Shown piece after piece: positions 54,964-64,000 of a stretch of 64,000 nucleotides of DNA. Position 1 is the stretch's first letter; every line of letters starts with the position of its first letter. This stretch comes from Luteimonas sp. S4-F44 (lineage in GTDB: Bacteria; Pseudomonadota; Gammaproteobacteria; Xanthomonadales; Xanthomonadaceae). The notes beneath the pieces were generated by a model. It was not told the DNA's origin, searched no databases, and was given only the letters and a program-made list of their open reading frames with translations. Position numbers and translations under genes: made by a program. The stretch lies in assembly GCF_022637415.1 (NCBI RefSeq), contig NZ_CP093340.1, forward strand, positions 186,001 to 250,000, given 5' to 3'.

Positions 54964-55755
54964 TCACCTGCGCCGGCGCGCCGCCGGGCCGGCAGCGGTG
55001 GCCGGCCCCGCCTGCAGGCGATCCTGCAGCGCGGCCGCATTGCCGGTGGCATGGCCGGCGACGGTGTTGTCGAACACGACCCAGTGGCGGCTCGCGGGGC
55101 GCGCGGCGATGGCTGCGGCCAGCGCATCGAGTGCGGCCGCGTCGTAGGCGCTGCGGTAGATCTGCGGCGAGCCGTGCCAGCGCCAGTACACCAAGTCTGG
55201 GGCGCCGCCGGGCCGGGCATCGGTACCATGCCGGGCCGGGTCCGCGGCGACGCGCGCGACGCCGTGCCGCTGCAGCAGCGCCTCGGCCGGCGGCGTCAGC
55301 CAGCTGCCATGGCGGACCTCGCAGGCCAGGCCGCCCGTCCAGCGCCTGCGCAGCACCGCCAGGAAGGTCGCGGCGCTGCGCGCGTCGAACGCCAGGCTGG
55401 GTGGCAATTGCACCAGCAGGCAGCCGAGCCGGTCGCCCAGGCCGGTCGCCGCCTCCAGGAAATCGTCGAGCAGCGGGCCGCATCCGCGCAGCCGGTACTC
55501 GTGGGTGATCGTGCGCGGCAGCTTGGCGCTGAAGCGGAAGCCCGCCGGCACGCTGGCCGCCCAGCGTTCGTAGGTTGCCCGTCGGTGCGGCCGATAGAAC
55601 GAGGAATTGATCTCGACCAGATCGAAGCGGGTGGCGTAGCGCGCCAGCATGCTGGCGCCGTCGCCGAACAGCGCGACATCGCGCGAGGCGATCGACCAGC
55701 CGGCGCAGCCGATCCGCGGCGGGGCATGCGGCGGGCGGGTGGAACCCTGGACCAT
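54964..55755 (-). CDS. DUF72 family protein
   Basis: A 263-residue TIM-barrel-like protein of the YecE/DUF72 family: IGCAGWSIASRD at the start, VEINSSFYRPHR, FRFSAKLPRTITHEYRL, and VYWRWHGSPQIYRSAYD near the end. The start MVQGSTRPPH is chosen because homology begins right after; the longer frame is not coding. It precedes the hybrid kinase gene by 100 bases, same strand. Biochemical function is not known. Confidence 0.9.
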   Translation of the reverse strand: MVQGSTRPPHAPPRIGCAGWSIASRDVALFGDGASMLARYATRFDLVEINSSFYRPHRRATYERWAASVPAGFRFSAKLPRTITHEYRLRGCGPLLDDFLEAATGLGDRLGCLLVQLPPSLAFDARSAATFLAVLRRRWTGGLACEVRHGSWLTPPAEALLQRHGVARVAADPARHGTDARPGGAPDLVYWRWHGSPQIYRSAYDAAALDALAAAIAARPASRHWVVFDNTVAGHATGNAAALQDRLQAGPATAAGPAARRRR

Positions 55756-55903
55756 GCCGATGTCGTAGCAGGATGCGTCGTGTGGCGGCGTGAGGCCGCG
55801 CGCATCCCCTGCACACCTGTGGCCCGAGTCGACGCGCGCGCTCACGGCGGCGCGGCGTCGGCGGCAGGACGCTGCGCCCACCGATCCCAAGCCGGAGCCT
55901 GCG

Positions 55904-56113
55904 ATGGCACGCAAAGACCCGCCCGACGACGCCCCGATCCCCAGCCGGCCACGCAGCTATCCGCACGGCAGCGGCGACCGCAATGTTTGGTCGCCGGTCG
56001 GCGACGACCGCATGCGCCGACGTGGTGGCGGCGCGGAGCGCGCGCCCGATCCCGACCCGACTGGGCCCGATCACGCCGATTCCGCGGCCGAAGACGGGGC
56101 GAGCGACAGCTGA
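55904..56113 (+). CDS. Small hypothetical protein
   Basis: A 69-residue, Pro/Asp/Arg-rich frame with GGAG seven bases before its ATG. PIPSRPRSYPHGSGDRNVWS is its most ordered part; the rest is low-complexity and probably disordered. No known domain. It is divergent from the DUF72 gene. Coding status is supported mainly by the ribosome site. Confidence 0.5.
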   Translation: MARKDPPDDAPIPSRPRSYPHGSGDRNVWSPVGDDRMRRRGGGAERAPDPDPTGPDHADSAAEDGASDS

Positions 56114-56137
56114 CTGGCGCTTACTTCGGCGGTCGCG

Positions 56138-56749
56138 TCAATGCTTGGGCTTGGGATAGGGGCGCTCGGCCAGCAGCCGCGCCAGGTGCGCGGCGTTGCT
56201 GGCGACCGTGCGGATGGTCTCGTCGACCTTGTCGGGAATCGCGTCGAGATCCTTGAAGTCGGTGCTGCCCATCGCCTCGCCGACCCAGTACGGCGGCGCG
56301 CCGGCCGGCAGGGTGAATCCCACATCCGCCAGGCCCTGGTAGAGCTGGGAATGGACGAAATGGGCGCCGTCCTCGTTGCCGACGACCGCGGCGATGGCGA
56401 CCTTGCCGAACGTCGGATAGACGCCGTCGTCGTCGATCTCACCGAGCACCGCGTCCAGCCGCTCAAGCACGCGCTGGGCCAGGCTCGAGGGATGCCCCAT
56501 CCAGATCGGCGTGGCGAGGACCAGGATCTGCGCGTCCATGATGCGGCGGCGCAGTGACGGCCACTGGTCGCCGTCGCCTTCGTCGGCGGTCACGCCGGGG
56601 CGTACGTCGAAGTCGGCCATGCGCGCGCTGTCGGTGCGCACGTCGTGCCGCGCGAGCGCGGCCAACACGGCGTCGAGCATCTTCTGTGTCGAGGAGGGGG
56701 CGTCGCCTGACTTGAGCGTGCAGTTGAGGCCGAAGGCGGACAGGGACAT
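56138..56749 (-). CDS. Flavodoxin-fold NAD(P)H-dependent oxidoreductase
   Basis: A 203-residue FMN-binding reductase. Its start AFGLNCTLKSGDAPSST resembles the phosphate-binding loop, and LVLATPIWMGHPSSLAQRVLERLDA is the typical central part of the family. Close to NADPH-dependent FMN and iodotyrosine-type reductases. Divergent from an efflux MFS gene across 168 bases. Substrate unknown. Confidence 0.87.
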   Translation of the reverse strand: MSLSAFGLNCTLKSGDAPSSTQKMLDAVLAALARHDVRTDSARMADFDVRPGVTADEGDGDQWPSLRRRIMDAQILVLATPIWMGHPSSLAQRVLERLDAVLGEIDDDGVYPTFGKVAIAAVVGNEDGAHFVHSQLYQGLADVGFTLPAGAPPYWVGEAMGSTDFKDLDAIPDKVDETIRTVASNAAHLARLLAERPYPKPKH

Positions 56750-56917
56750 GGCGCGACTCGCGGTGCGGACAGGAGCGCCACTGTCGGCGTCCGGCCGTCC
56801 AGGGCGCGTCGTCGGTCTGAGATGCCCATGAACGCGCACGCACTGTCCCAAGATGCGGCCAACAGCTACTTGCTGCAATGCAACATAATGCGCAGTCGTC
56901 CTTTTCGGAGACCTGCG

Positions 56918-58117
56918 ATGGCCAGCGCCTCGCCCGCGTCGCTGCCCAGCCGCGCCGCCACGCCGATCCTGTTCGCGCTCGCCCTGGGCGGGTTCGCGAT
57001 CGGCACCAGCGAATTCGCGATGATGGGCCTGATGCCCAATCTGGTGCGTGCGTTCGGGGTTAGCGAACCGGAGGTCGGCCACCTGATCAGCAGCTATGCG
57101 CTCGGTGTGGTCGTTGGCGCGCCGTTGTTGGCGATCCTCGGCGCACGCCTGCCGCGGCGCACCTTGCTGCTGGCGCTGATGGGCTTCTACGCCGTGGGCA
57201 ACCTGGCCAGCGCGCTGGCGCCCAATTACCTGGCCATGCTGGTGGCGCGTTTCGTCGCCGGCCTGCCGCACGGCGCCTATTTCGGGACCGCGGTGCTGGT
57301 CGCCGCGTCGATCAGCCGGCCCGACCAGCGCGGCACGGCGGTCAGCCGTGTGCTTCTGGGGTTGTCGATCGCGATCCTGGTCGGCAATCCGCTGGCGACC
57401 TGGCTGGGGCAGTTGTCGAGCTGGCGCTGGACGTTCGCGCTGGTGGCGGCGATCGCACTGGTCACCGTGGTTCTGGTCGCCCGCTTCCTCGCGCCCGACC
57501 CCGTGGCGCCAGGGCAATCGCCGATGCGCGAGTTGCGCGCGTTCAACCGCTCCCAGGTCTGGCTGGCGTTGGCGATCGGCGCGATCGGGTTCGCCGGCAT
57601 GTTCTGCGTTTTCAGCTATCTGGCGCCGACGCTGATCGAGGTGACCGGCGTGGCCGAGACCTGGATTCCGGTTGCGCTGGCGGCGTTCGGTGTCGGCGCG
57701 ATCATCGGCAACGTGGCCGGCGGCTGGCTGTTCGACCGGCTGCAGTTCCGCGCCGCGGCAGTGATCCTGGCGTGGTCGCTGCTGGTGCTGCTGCTGTTCC
57801 CGCTGGCGGCGCAGGCGACCTGGTCGATCCTGCCGGCCGTGGTCGCGCTCGGCACGATGGGCGCACTGGCGCCGGTGCTGCAGACCCGGTTGATGGACGT
57901 GGCCGGCGATGCACAGACGCTCGCAGCCGCGTCCAACCATGCCGCGTTCAACACCGCCAACGCACTTGGTCCGTGGCTCGGCGGGCTGGCGATCAGTGCG
58001 GGCCTGGGTTGGACCTCGACCGGATGGGTGGGCGCGGCGACGGCCACGGCCGGCCTGCTGATCTACGCCTGGGCACGCCGCGACGAGCGGCGGCAACCGG
58101 TGCCGAGCGCAGGCTAG
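56918..58117 (+). CDS. MFS efflux transporter, AraJ/YdhP-like
   Basis: A 399-residue transporter with 12 hydrophobic segments. LALGGFAIGTSEFAMMGLMP, VGHLISSYALGVVVGAP and GLPHGAYFGTAVLVA are the signature blocks of the sugar or drug efflux subgroup. GGAG precedes the ATG at 56918; the frame extends further upstream without homology. The divergent flavodoxin reductase may be co-regulated. A palindrome-like TTGCTGCAATGCAA lies at 56870-56883. Substrate not known. Confidence 0.92.
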   Translation: MASASPASLPSRAATPILFALALGGFAIGTSEFAMMGLMPNLVRAFGVSEPEVGHLISSYALGVVVGAPLLAILGARLPRRTLLLALMGFYAVGNLASALAPNYLAMLVARFVAGLPHGAYFGTAVLVAASISRPDQRGTAVSRVLLGLSIAILVGNPLATWLGQLSSWRWTFALVAAIALVTVVLVARFLAPDPVAPGQSPMRELRAFNRSQVWLALAIGAIGFAGMFCVFSYLAPTLIEVTGVAETWIPVALAAFGVGAIIGNVAGGWLFDRLQFRAAAVILAWSLLVLLLFPLAAQATWSILPAVVALGTMGALAPVLQTRLMDVAGDAQTLAAASNHAAFNTANALGPWLGGLAISAGLGWTSTGWVGAATATAGLLIYAWARRDERRQPVPSAG

Positions 58118-58207
58118 CGGCAGTGCGCACGCGGCGTGCTGTCTTCACGTCCGCGGCGCTGGTCGACGTCGACACTCGGCGCCGACCCCCGACATGCGGA
58201 GCACCCG

Positions 58208-59020
58208 ATGGCATCGCCCAGCAAGGCCGAAGAGGACGCGAAGACGATCGCGTCGCTGATCGACGATATCGACATCACGATGTTCACTACCGTCGCCCGC
58301 GGCGGCGCGTTGGTCAGCCGGCCGCTGTCGACGCAGAAAGCGCAGTTCGACGGTGAGCGGATCTGGTTCTTCGTCGCCGCCGACAGTCCGAAGATCGACG
58401 AGATCGCGCGCAATCCCAACGTCAACCTGGCCTATGCCTCGCAGCGTCGCAACACCTACGTGTCGGTCTCGGGCCGGGCGCGGGTCAGCGACGACCGCAC
58501 CAAGGTGGTGGCGTTCTGGAACGATGCGCTCAAAGCCTATTTCCCGGGCGGCATCGACGACCCGAACCTCGCGCTGGTCGAGGTCGAAGCCCACACCGCA
58601 GAGTACTGGGACGCGCCCGGCACGTTGATCGGCAAGGCGATCGCGTTCGCCACCGCGCGCGTGACCAAGCGCGAGAATACGATGGGCGAGAACCGCATCG
58701 TCGACCTGCGCGGCGAGCGCAAGACGTCGCGCCCGCCGCCGTCGCGCAAGGCACGCGGCAAGGCACCGGCAGCTTCGAAGACGGCGTCCACGACGCGGGC
58801 CGCGGCCGGCAAGTCGGCAACCAGCACGCGCGCGACGACGAAGGCCGCCACGAAGAAGGCCGCCACGAAGAAGGCGGCGTCGAAGCGGGCCGTCACCAAG
58901 GCAGGCGCGGCCAGGACGGGCGCGAAGAAGACCGCAGCCGCCAAGACCAATGGCCGCACCGCCGCGGCCAAGGCGCCGGCGAAGCAGGCGGCCGGCACCT
59001 CCAAGCGTCGGACGCACTGA
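58208..59020 (+). CDS. Pyridoxamine 5'-phosphate oxidase-like (stress) domain fused to histone H1-like tail
   Basis: A 270-residue protein. Residues about 10-155 are a flavin split-barrel domain like general stress protein 26: DITMFTTVARGGALVSRPL, IWFFVAADSPKIDEI, VSVSGRARVSDD. Residues 171-270 are Ala/Lys/Thr/Arg-rich repeats with the pattern K-A-A-T-K-K-A-A, like bacterial H1-type tails (AlgP, Hc1), predicted to bind DNA. The tail is in frame, so this is one gene. The fusion suggests a nucleoid-linked stress protein, which is inference. Confidence 0.88.
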   Translation: MASPSKAEEDAKTIASLIDDIDITMFTTVARGGALVSRPLSTQKAQFDGERIWFFVAADSPKIDEIARNPNVNLAYASQRRNTYVSVSGRARVSDDRTKVVAFWNDALKAYFPGGIDDPNLALVEVEAHTAEYWDAPGTLIGKAIAFATARVTKRENTMGENRIVDLRGERKTSRPPPSRKARGKAPAASKTASTTRAAAGKSATSTRATTKAATKKAATKKAASKRAVTKAGAARTGAKKTAAAKTNGRTAAAKAPAKQAAGTSKRRTH

Positions 59021-59097
59021 GCGGCCATTGGCACGGGGGGCTGCAGCGCGGGCGCAGCAGCGGCACACTGCACGCCCCCAACGCCGATCCGCCCGTC

Positions 59098-59652
59098 ATG
59101 TCCCTGCCCGAGACCGAGTTCGACCCCGACGACAATTTCGCCTTCCTCGCCGATGGCCGTGCCGAGGCCGAGGACGATCCGGACGCCGACCTTGAGGCGA
59201 TCGCCTGGCAGTGGCTGTTGCTGATCAACCCGGGGGACGAGGAGGCGGCGCGCCAGCAGGTCCTCGCCTGGCAGGAGGCGTTGCCGCCCGATCCCGACGC
59301 CGAGGCAGTGCGTGACGCGCTGGGTGTCGTGACCGACTGGCGGGCGAGCTTCCGGATCGATGAAGACGACCGCGTCGCGCTGATCGAGGTGTTGGTCGAA
59401 CTGGCCGCGCGGTTCCGCGTGGAGATCGACTGGGAGGTGGAAGACCCCACCGATGCCGACGCCCTGGCCGAGGTTCCGCCCTCGGCCCTGCTCGGCGCGG
59501 CCTACGATCAGCTGCGGGTCGCCGGCTACACGCTGTGGACCTGGGAGACCGGCGACGACACCTTCGCCGGGGCGATCGCGCTGCGCGACGACGACGATGG
59601 CGTGCGCACGATCGGTCACGCGCTGGGGCTGGATCTGCGCCCGGGCGTCTGA
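59098..59652 (+). CDS. DUF6630 family protein
   Basis: A 184-residue, very acidic cytoplasmic protein. WRASFRIDEDDRVALIEVLVELA and AARFRVEIDWEVEDPTDADA match the DUF6630 family. No catalytic residues are known. The N-terminal 40 residues are Asp/Glu-rich. The gene is alone between the fusion gene and a small exported protein. Function unknown. Confidence 0.82.
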   Translation: MSLPETEFDPDDNFAFLADGRAEAEDDPDADLEAIAWQWLLLINPGDEEAARQQVLAWQEALPPDPDAEAVRDALGVVTDWRASFRIDEDDRVALIEVLVELAARFRVEIDWEVEDPTDADALAEVPPSALLGAAYDQLRVAGYTLWTWETGDDTFAGAIALRDDDDGVRTIGHALGLDLRPGV

Positions 59653-59733
59653 ACACGGGCCCGGTGTCTCTGCACACCACCGTCCCCGATTCGGTGCTAG
59701 CGTCTGCGCCATCGCCAGCGCGTGGAGGGTGCG

Positions 59734-60096
59734 ATGGACGAGATCGTCAGTGGACGTGCGCAGCGCTGGGCGGTGCCCGCCGCGCTGCTCGCGCTGGCCT
59801 GCGGATCGCCGGCCTGGGCCGGCGACGGCGCCGCCGCGGCGCAGGCCGACGCGGTGGCCGCCGAACCGCAACCGTGGGCGCAGCCGATCGGTGAGTCCTG
59901 GCCGATCCGGCGCGCCTCGTCGTTGAAAGCCGAGTACCGCCGCATCCGCGCATTGCGGATCGAGCAGATGCAGCCCGAGTACGAGCGCCGGAGCGCGCAG
60001 GCCGGTCCGGATGCGGCGCAGGCCTGGCGCGACGCCACGCTGCGCGACATCGCCCGCCAGGATCTGCGCGACCTGCGCGCGCGGCTCGATCGCTGA
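59734..60096 (+). CDS. Small exported protein of unknown function
   Basis: A 120-residue protein with a signal peptide (WAVPAALLALACGSPAWAGD) and an Arg-rich mature region with EYRRIRALRIEQMQPEYERR. GGAGGG precedes the ATG at 59734, so it is preferred over the GTG at 59722. No domain is recognised. Convergent with the exonuclease/phosphatase gene. Confidence 0.7.
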   Translation: MDEIVSGRAQRWAVPAALLALACGSPAWAGDGAAAAQADAVAAEPQPWAQPIGESWPIRRASSLKAEYRRIRALRIEQMQPEYERRSAQAGPDAAQAWRDATLRDIARQDLRDLRARLDR

Positions 60097-60105
60097 CGCG
60101 GCTAC

Positions 60106-60125
60106 CTGCGCTGCGATCAGCGCGG
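60106..60125. terminator. Hairpin between convergent genes
   Basis: GCGCTG/CAGCGC around CGAT, with two more outer pairs (one wobble), lies in the 20-base gap of two convergent genes and overlaps the minus-strand stop. It probably serves both. Confidence 0.4.
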
Positions 60126-61190
60126 CGCGGCAGTGACGTTGGCCTCGGCGCCGGCGACCGCCGCCTGTGCATCGGCACGCGCCTGCGCATCCGGGGACAG
60201 ACCGGCGTCGGGCGCGTTGTGACCGGGTGCGAGCGCCAGTTCGACGAGAATCGGGAAGTGGTCCGAGCCGATCGCCGGCAACCGGCGCATGCACACCAGG
60301 GTGAAGTGCCGGCTGTGGAACAGATGGTCGAGCGGCCAGCGCAGGCCCGGCAGGCGCGCATGGAAGGTGTTGTACATGCCACGCCCGATGCGCGGATCGA
60401 GCAGGCCGCTGACCTTGCGAAACAGACGCGTGGTCCGCGACCACGCCACATCGTTGAGGTCGCCGGCGACGATCACCGGGTGCTCGGCTTGCCGCGCGGC
60501 GCGTCCGACCAGCACCAGTTCGGCGTCGCGGTCCTGCGAACTGTCGGCTTCGGTCGGGCTGGGCGGGCGCGGATGCAGGGTGTGCAACACGACCCGCTGA
60601 CCGTCATCGAGCTCGAGGGTGGCATGCATCGACGGAATGTCATCCTCGACCAGATAGCGCACCTGGGCATCGTGCAGCGGCAGGCGCGCGTACAGGTGCA
60701 TGCCGTACAGATTGTCGAGCGGGCAGCGCAGCGCATGCGGCAACAGGTCCTGTAGACCGTCGAGCGCGCGCTCCCAGTGCCGGTCGGTCTCCACCGCGAT
60801 CAGCACGTCGGGGCGGTGCTCGCGCACCAGTGCCACAAGGGGCGCGGTGTCGCGGTTGTGCATCAGCACATTGCTCGCGAGCAGGCAGATGCGCGTGCGT
60901 GCATCGGCGGGCGCATCACTGACCTCCGGCCGCCGCAGCCGGGTATAGGGGACGATCCACCAGGCCTGCCAGAGCACGCAGCCGGCATTGACGATGACGA
61001 TCGCCGTGGTCCACGCATCGTCGATCGGCTGCAGCACCATCTGCGCCGCGAGCACGGCAATCGACAGTGCGAGCAATTGCAGACGCGGAAAATCGAAACC
61101 GCGGATCCACCATGCACCGCTGCGGATGGTGGGCATCAGCGTGGCGGTCGCCAGCACCATCGTGGCGATCGCGAAGACGGGGGTCAGCAT
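60117..61190 (-). CDS. Membrane-anchored endonuclease/exonuclease/phosphatase family protein
   Basis: A 357-residue protein. Three hydrophobic segments in the first 90 residues (VFAIATMVLATATLMP; LLALSIAVLAAQMVL; AIVIVNAGCVLWQAWWIV) anchor it. The EEP domain follows: LLASNVLMHNRD, VLIAVETD, HPVIVAGDLNDVAWS and the catalytic GSDHFPI. This layout matches the EEP-domain membrane proteins of unknown substrate. The domain acts outside or inside depending on topology, which is not shown. Confidence 0.9.
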   Translation of the reverse strand: MLTPVFAIATMVLATATLMPTIRSGAWWIRGFDFPRLQLLALSIAVLAAQMVLQPIDDAWTTAIVIVNAGCVLWQAWWIVPYTRLRRPEVSDAPADARTRICLLASNVLMHNRDTAPLVALVREHRPDVLIAVETDRHWERALDGLQDLLPHALRCPLDNLYGMHLYARLPLHDAQVRYLVEDDIPSMHATLELDDGQRVVLHTLHPRPPSPTEADSSQDRDAELVLVGRAARQAEHPVIVAGDLNDVAWSRTTRLFRKVSGLLDPRIGRGMYNTFHARLPGLRWPLDHLFHSRHFTLVCMRRLPAIGSDHFPILVELALAPGHNAPDAGLSPDAQARADAQAAVAGAEANVTAAPR

Positions 61191-61297
61191 GGACGGGCCG
61201 GCGGGAAGGAGGCCGGACTATCCGCGATGTCGGCCCGCGCCGATGTGAATGCGGCGCGGACCGCGAGGCCGGGGCGGCGTGAGCCCCCGCGAGGACC

Positions 61298-62323
61298 TCA
61301 GCGCGTGCCCGCGTCGCCTGGTGACGACGCGCCGGCACCACGTTGCGCGCCGGACGCCAGGTCGCCGGCGCCCTGGCCGGTGTCGTGTTGGCGCGCGGCG
61401 GTCGACAGCGGCCCGACCGCGCCGGGGCCGGAGGCGGGGGGCACGTAGGTCGATGCGCCGGTCGAGGTGGCACTGCCCGACGCATCGCCGCCCGAGTGGG
61501 CCGAGGCCGTGCCGCTTTCGGACTGCCAGCGCCCTGCGTCGCGCACGCGGATACGGTTTTCGACGTCCTTGACGCCCGCGCAGCCCTCGGCGATGTCCTC
61601 GATGCGGTGCTTGGTCCAGCGCTGCTCGACGTGACCTTCGAGCGTCACGACGCCGTCGTGGACACGCACCGAGACCTCGCGTGCATCGATCTCGTCGCTG
61701 TGGGTGAGCCGTTCGCAGATGTCTTCGGTGATCCGCGCATCGGAGCGGACATAGCCCTTCGGGCCCACGCCGCGCCAGCCGCGTTCCGGCGCGCGCGCAG
61801 CCTCGCCACGCGGAGTCGCTCGGCCGACACGGCCCTCGCGGTCGTAGGCCCCGAAATGCGCGAAATCGGGCGCGCCGCCCAGGTGGTCGACGTCGTTGAA
61901 CCAGTGCGGGCTGCGATGGCCCCAGTCCGACAGGCGGTCGTCGCCGTCGCGCAGATCGCCGCGGCCGCCGCCCGCACCGTAGGCGCGACCGCTGCCGCGC
62001 GCGTCGTCGGGATGGCCGGACGCATCGTGGTGACTGCGCGGGCCCTGCTGGCGGTGCCAGTCGTGGTGTTGCGCTGCCGCTGGATCGTCGTACCCGGCGT
62101 CGCCGCCGCGGTCCTCGCCGCGATAGGGCGCGTCGCGGTAGGCGCGGCGCCCCCCGTGCGGGCCGTGGCGACCCGCGTCGCCGTCTCGGGATGCCATCTG
62201 GTCTCTCCTCTCGCTCAGCCAGCGTCTGCCGGCGTCGATGTAGCGCGCACCCGTGGCCAGCAGTTCTTCGCCGAAGGCCTTCATTTCCGAGGTGCCGGGA
62301 ATATCGTCTTTGCGGTCGTGCAT
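61298..62323 (-). CDS. BON-domain protein with disordered His/Gly/Asp-rich region
   Basis: A 341-residue protein. The BON domain (about residues 188-270) reads VRSDARITEDICERLTHSDEID, VSVRVHDGVVTLEGHVEQRW and IEDIAEGCAGVKDVENRIRV. The part before is low-complexity with repeated H-x-D/G-R elements; the tail is Gly/Ser/Ala-rich. BON domains bind phospholipids or surfaces, and this type is found in osmotic-stress proteins. GAGGAGA precedes the ATG at 62323, so the longer frame is not used. Confidence 0.85.
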   Translation of the reverse strand: MHDRKDDIPGTSEMKAFGEELLATGARYIDAGRRWLSERRDQMASRDGDAGRHGPHGGRRAYRDAPYRGEDRGGDAGYDDPAAAQHHDWHRQQGPRSHHDASGHPDDARGSGRAYGAGGGRGDLRDGDDRLSDWGHRSPHWFNDVDHLGGAPDFAHFGAYDREGRVGRATPRGEAARAPERGWRGVGPKGYVRSDARITEDICERLTHSDEIDAREVSVRVHDGVVTLEGHVEQRWTKHRIEDIAEGCAGVKDVENRIRVRDAGRWQSESGTASAHSGGDASGSATSTGASTYVPPASGPGAVGPLSTAARQHDTGQGAGDLASGAQRGAGASSPGDAGTR

Positions 62324-62585
62324 CGCGGTCTCCTCGCCGTCGGGCGGCGATGGCGGCGGCGCACCGTAGGCGGTGCCCGTGGAACGGCCGTCGGGACACC
62401 CGTGTGCGGGGTGCGCCGTCCACCTGGACGGCCGGCCGTGCGGCATCTCCTTGAAATCAGGAACGCCCGACGCCGCGTTGGCGCGGGCGTCGGGGCGATG
62501 CCGTCACGCGACGGTGCGCGCGGGCGCGTTCGCGAGGCGTCAAATTCCCGCGGCATTTCCGTGGCGCGACGGCAATCCAGTGCCC

Positions 62586-63577
<992 letters not shown>

Positions 63578-63581
<4 letters not shown>

Positions 63582-64000
63582 GGTGTGGCTCCGGGGTCGG
63601 GGGAAGGAGGAGGCAACGGGGCGGCCGCAGCTTCGCGTGCGGCTTCGCCTTCGCGGTCGGCGGCGGTCACCGTCTCGGCGCCGGGCGAGCGGGTATCGGC
63701 AAGGTCGGGCGCGGGCACCGGCTGCGGCGGACGCGTCCGTTGTGCGCCGACGTCCTCGACATCGTTGCGCAACCGCGGCAGCGCCTCGGGGTGATGCGCG
63801 GCGAGGAACGCCAACATGCCTTCGCGGACCGCGCAGCGCAGGTCGAACAGCTCGCCCGAGTTGCGCGCGCTCACCAGCAGGCGGACCTCGATCGTGTGCT
63901 TGTCGGTCTCGGTGACCTGGGTCACGCACACGCGGCGATCCCAGCGCGGGTCGGCCTCGCACAGCCGCTGCAGTTCTTCGCGGATCGCCGCGATCGGCGC
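63578..64000 (-). CDS. Mechanosensitive (MscS-like) ion channel, C-terminal part
   Basis: The gene runs off the right edge, so only the last 140 residues are here. [18 protein letters not shown], then [14 protein letters not shown], then [19 protein letters not shown] match the cytoplasmic end of MscS-like channels. The C-terminal 50 residues are Pro/Ala-rich and likely disordered. The channel would release solutes under osmotic downshock. It is upstream of, and overlaps, the aldo/keto reductase gene. Confidence 0.82.

Noticed and set aside
56870..56883. TTGCTGCAATGCAA as a core promoter for the MFS gene
   Set aside because: The spacing from TTGCTG to CATAAT is 8 bases, too short for a -35/-10 pair; it remains only a weak operator-like sequence.
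56138..58096. Long minus-strand extension upstream of the flavodoxin reductase
   Set aside because: It overlaps the MFS gene on the other strand; the reductase homology starts at 56749.

Overview
The window is about 70% G+C and densely packed. Many genes are joined by ATGA or GTGA overlaps, and coding runs on both strands. Gene content and pairings (tricorn protease, YgiD, a TPR/sulfotransferase-like protein next to YbhB, ScfR beside a valine-catabolism operon, BlaI/M56, dnaG next to YihY) suggest a gammaproteobacterium of the Lysobacteraceae/Xanthomonadaceae, in the Luteimonas/Lysobacter range. That assignment is inference from gene families and composition. I see no rRNA, tRNA, CRISPR array, complete insertion sequence or prophage.

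Layout. 1-6.3 kb: the end of a GH127-like glycosidase, a family III CoA-transferase, transaldolase, a class A acid phosphatase, two small proteins, and a divergent LysR/azoreductase pair. 6.3-9.0 kb: a cobalamin riboswitch with a visible ribosome-site hairpin ahead of metE. 9.0-9.8 kb: gene debris including a fecR remnant. 9.8-16.9 kb: an ScfR-type regulator divergent from the valine/isobutyrate operon mmsA-acd-ech-hibch-mmsB, with three matching operator-like sites between them. 17-24.2 kb: tricorn protease, QueH, gamma-glutamyltransferase and an exported protein of unknown function.

24.2-28.6 kb is the most rearranged part. An intact BlaI/M56 (BlaR1-like) pair lies near a second, decayed copy of the 3' end of the M56 gene. 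Between the two copies sits a lower-G+C tetR/SDR pair, and the SDR gene is frameshifted at a C run. 28.8-32.5 kb: a parA-sixA-yceI-clsC operon that starts beside BlaI-type palindromes. 32.8-33.2 kb: two tandem small ORFs ending in PSRFR-x-A, separated by a strong G-quadruplex-type tract.

33.3-44.3 kb: lipid and envelope genes (thioesterase, acyltransferase, YheT hydrolase), the TPR protein, YbhB, a META lipoprotein, uppP, pyrE, xth and ampG. 44.3-50.5 kb: a lipoprotein, dnaG, yihY and dinG. 50.9-64 kb: YgiD dioxygenase, a multi-PAS hybrid histidine kinase, a DUF72 protein, an oxidoreductase divergent from an efflux MFS gene, a stress-type flavin-barrel protein with a histone H1-like tail, DUF6630, an exonuclease/phosphatase-type protein, a BON-domain protein, an aldo/keto reductase and the end of a mechanosensitive channel gene.

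Most of the window is ordinary chromosome. The items most worth a second look are the metE leader, the ScfR operator triplet, the M56 duplication with its LG-x-x-Q heptads, the PSRFR small-ORF pair with its G-tract, and the flavin-barrel/H1 fusion.
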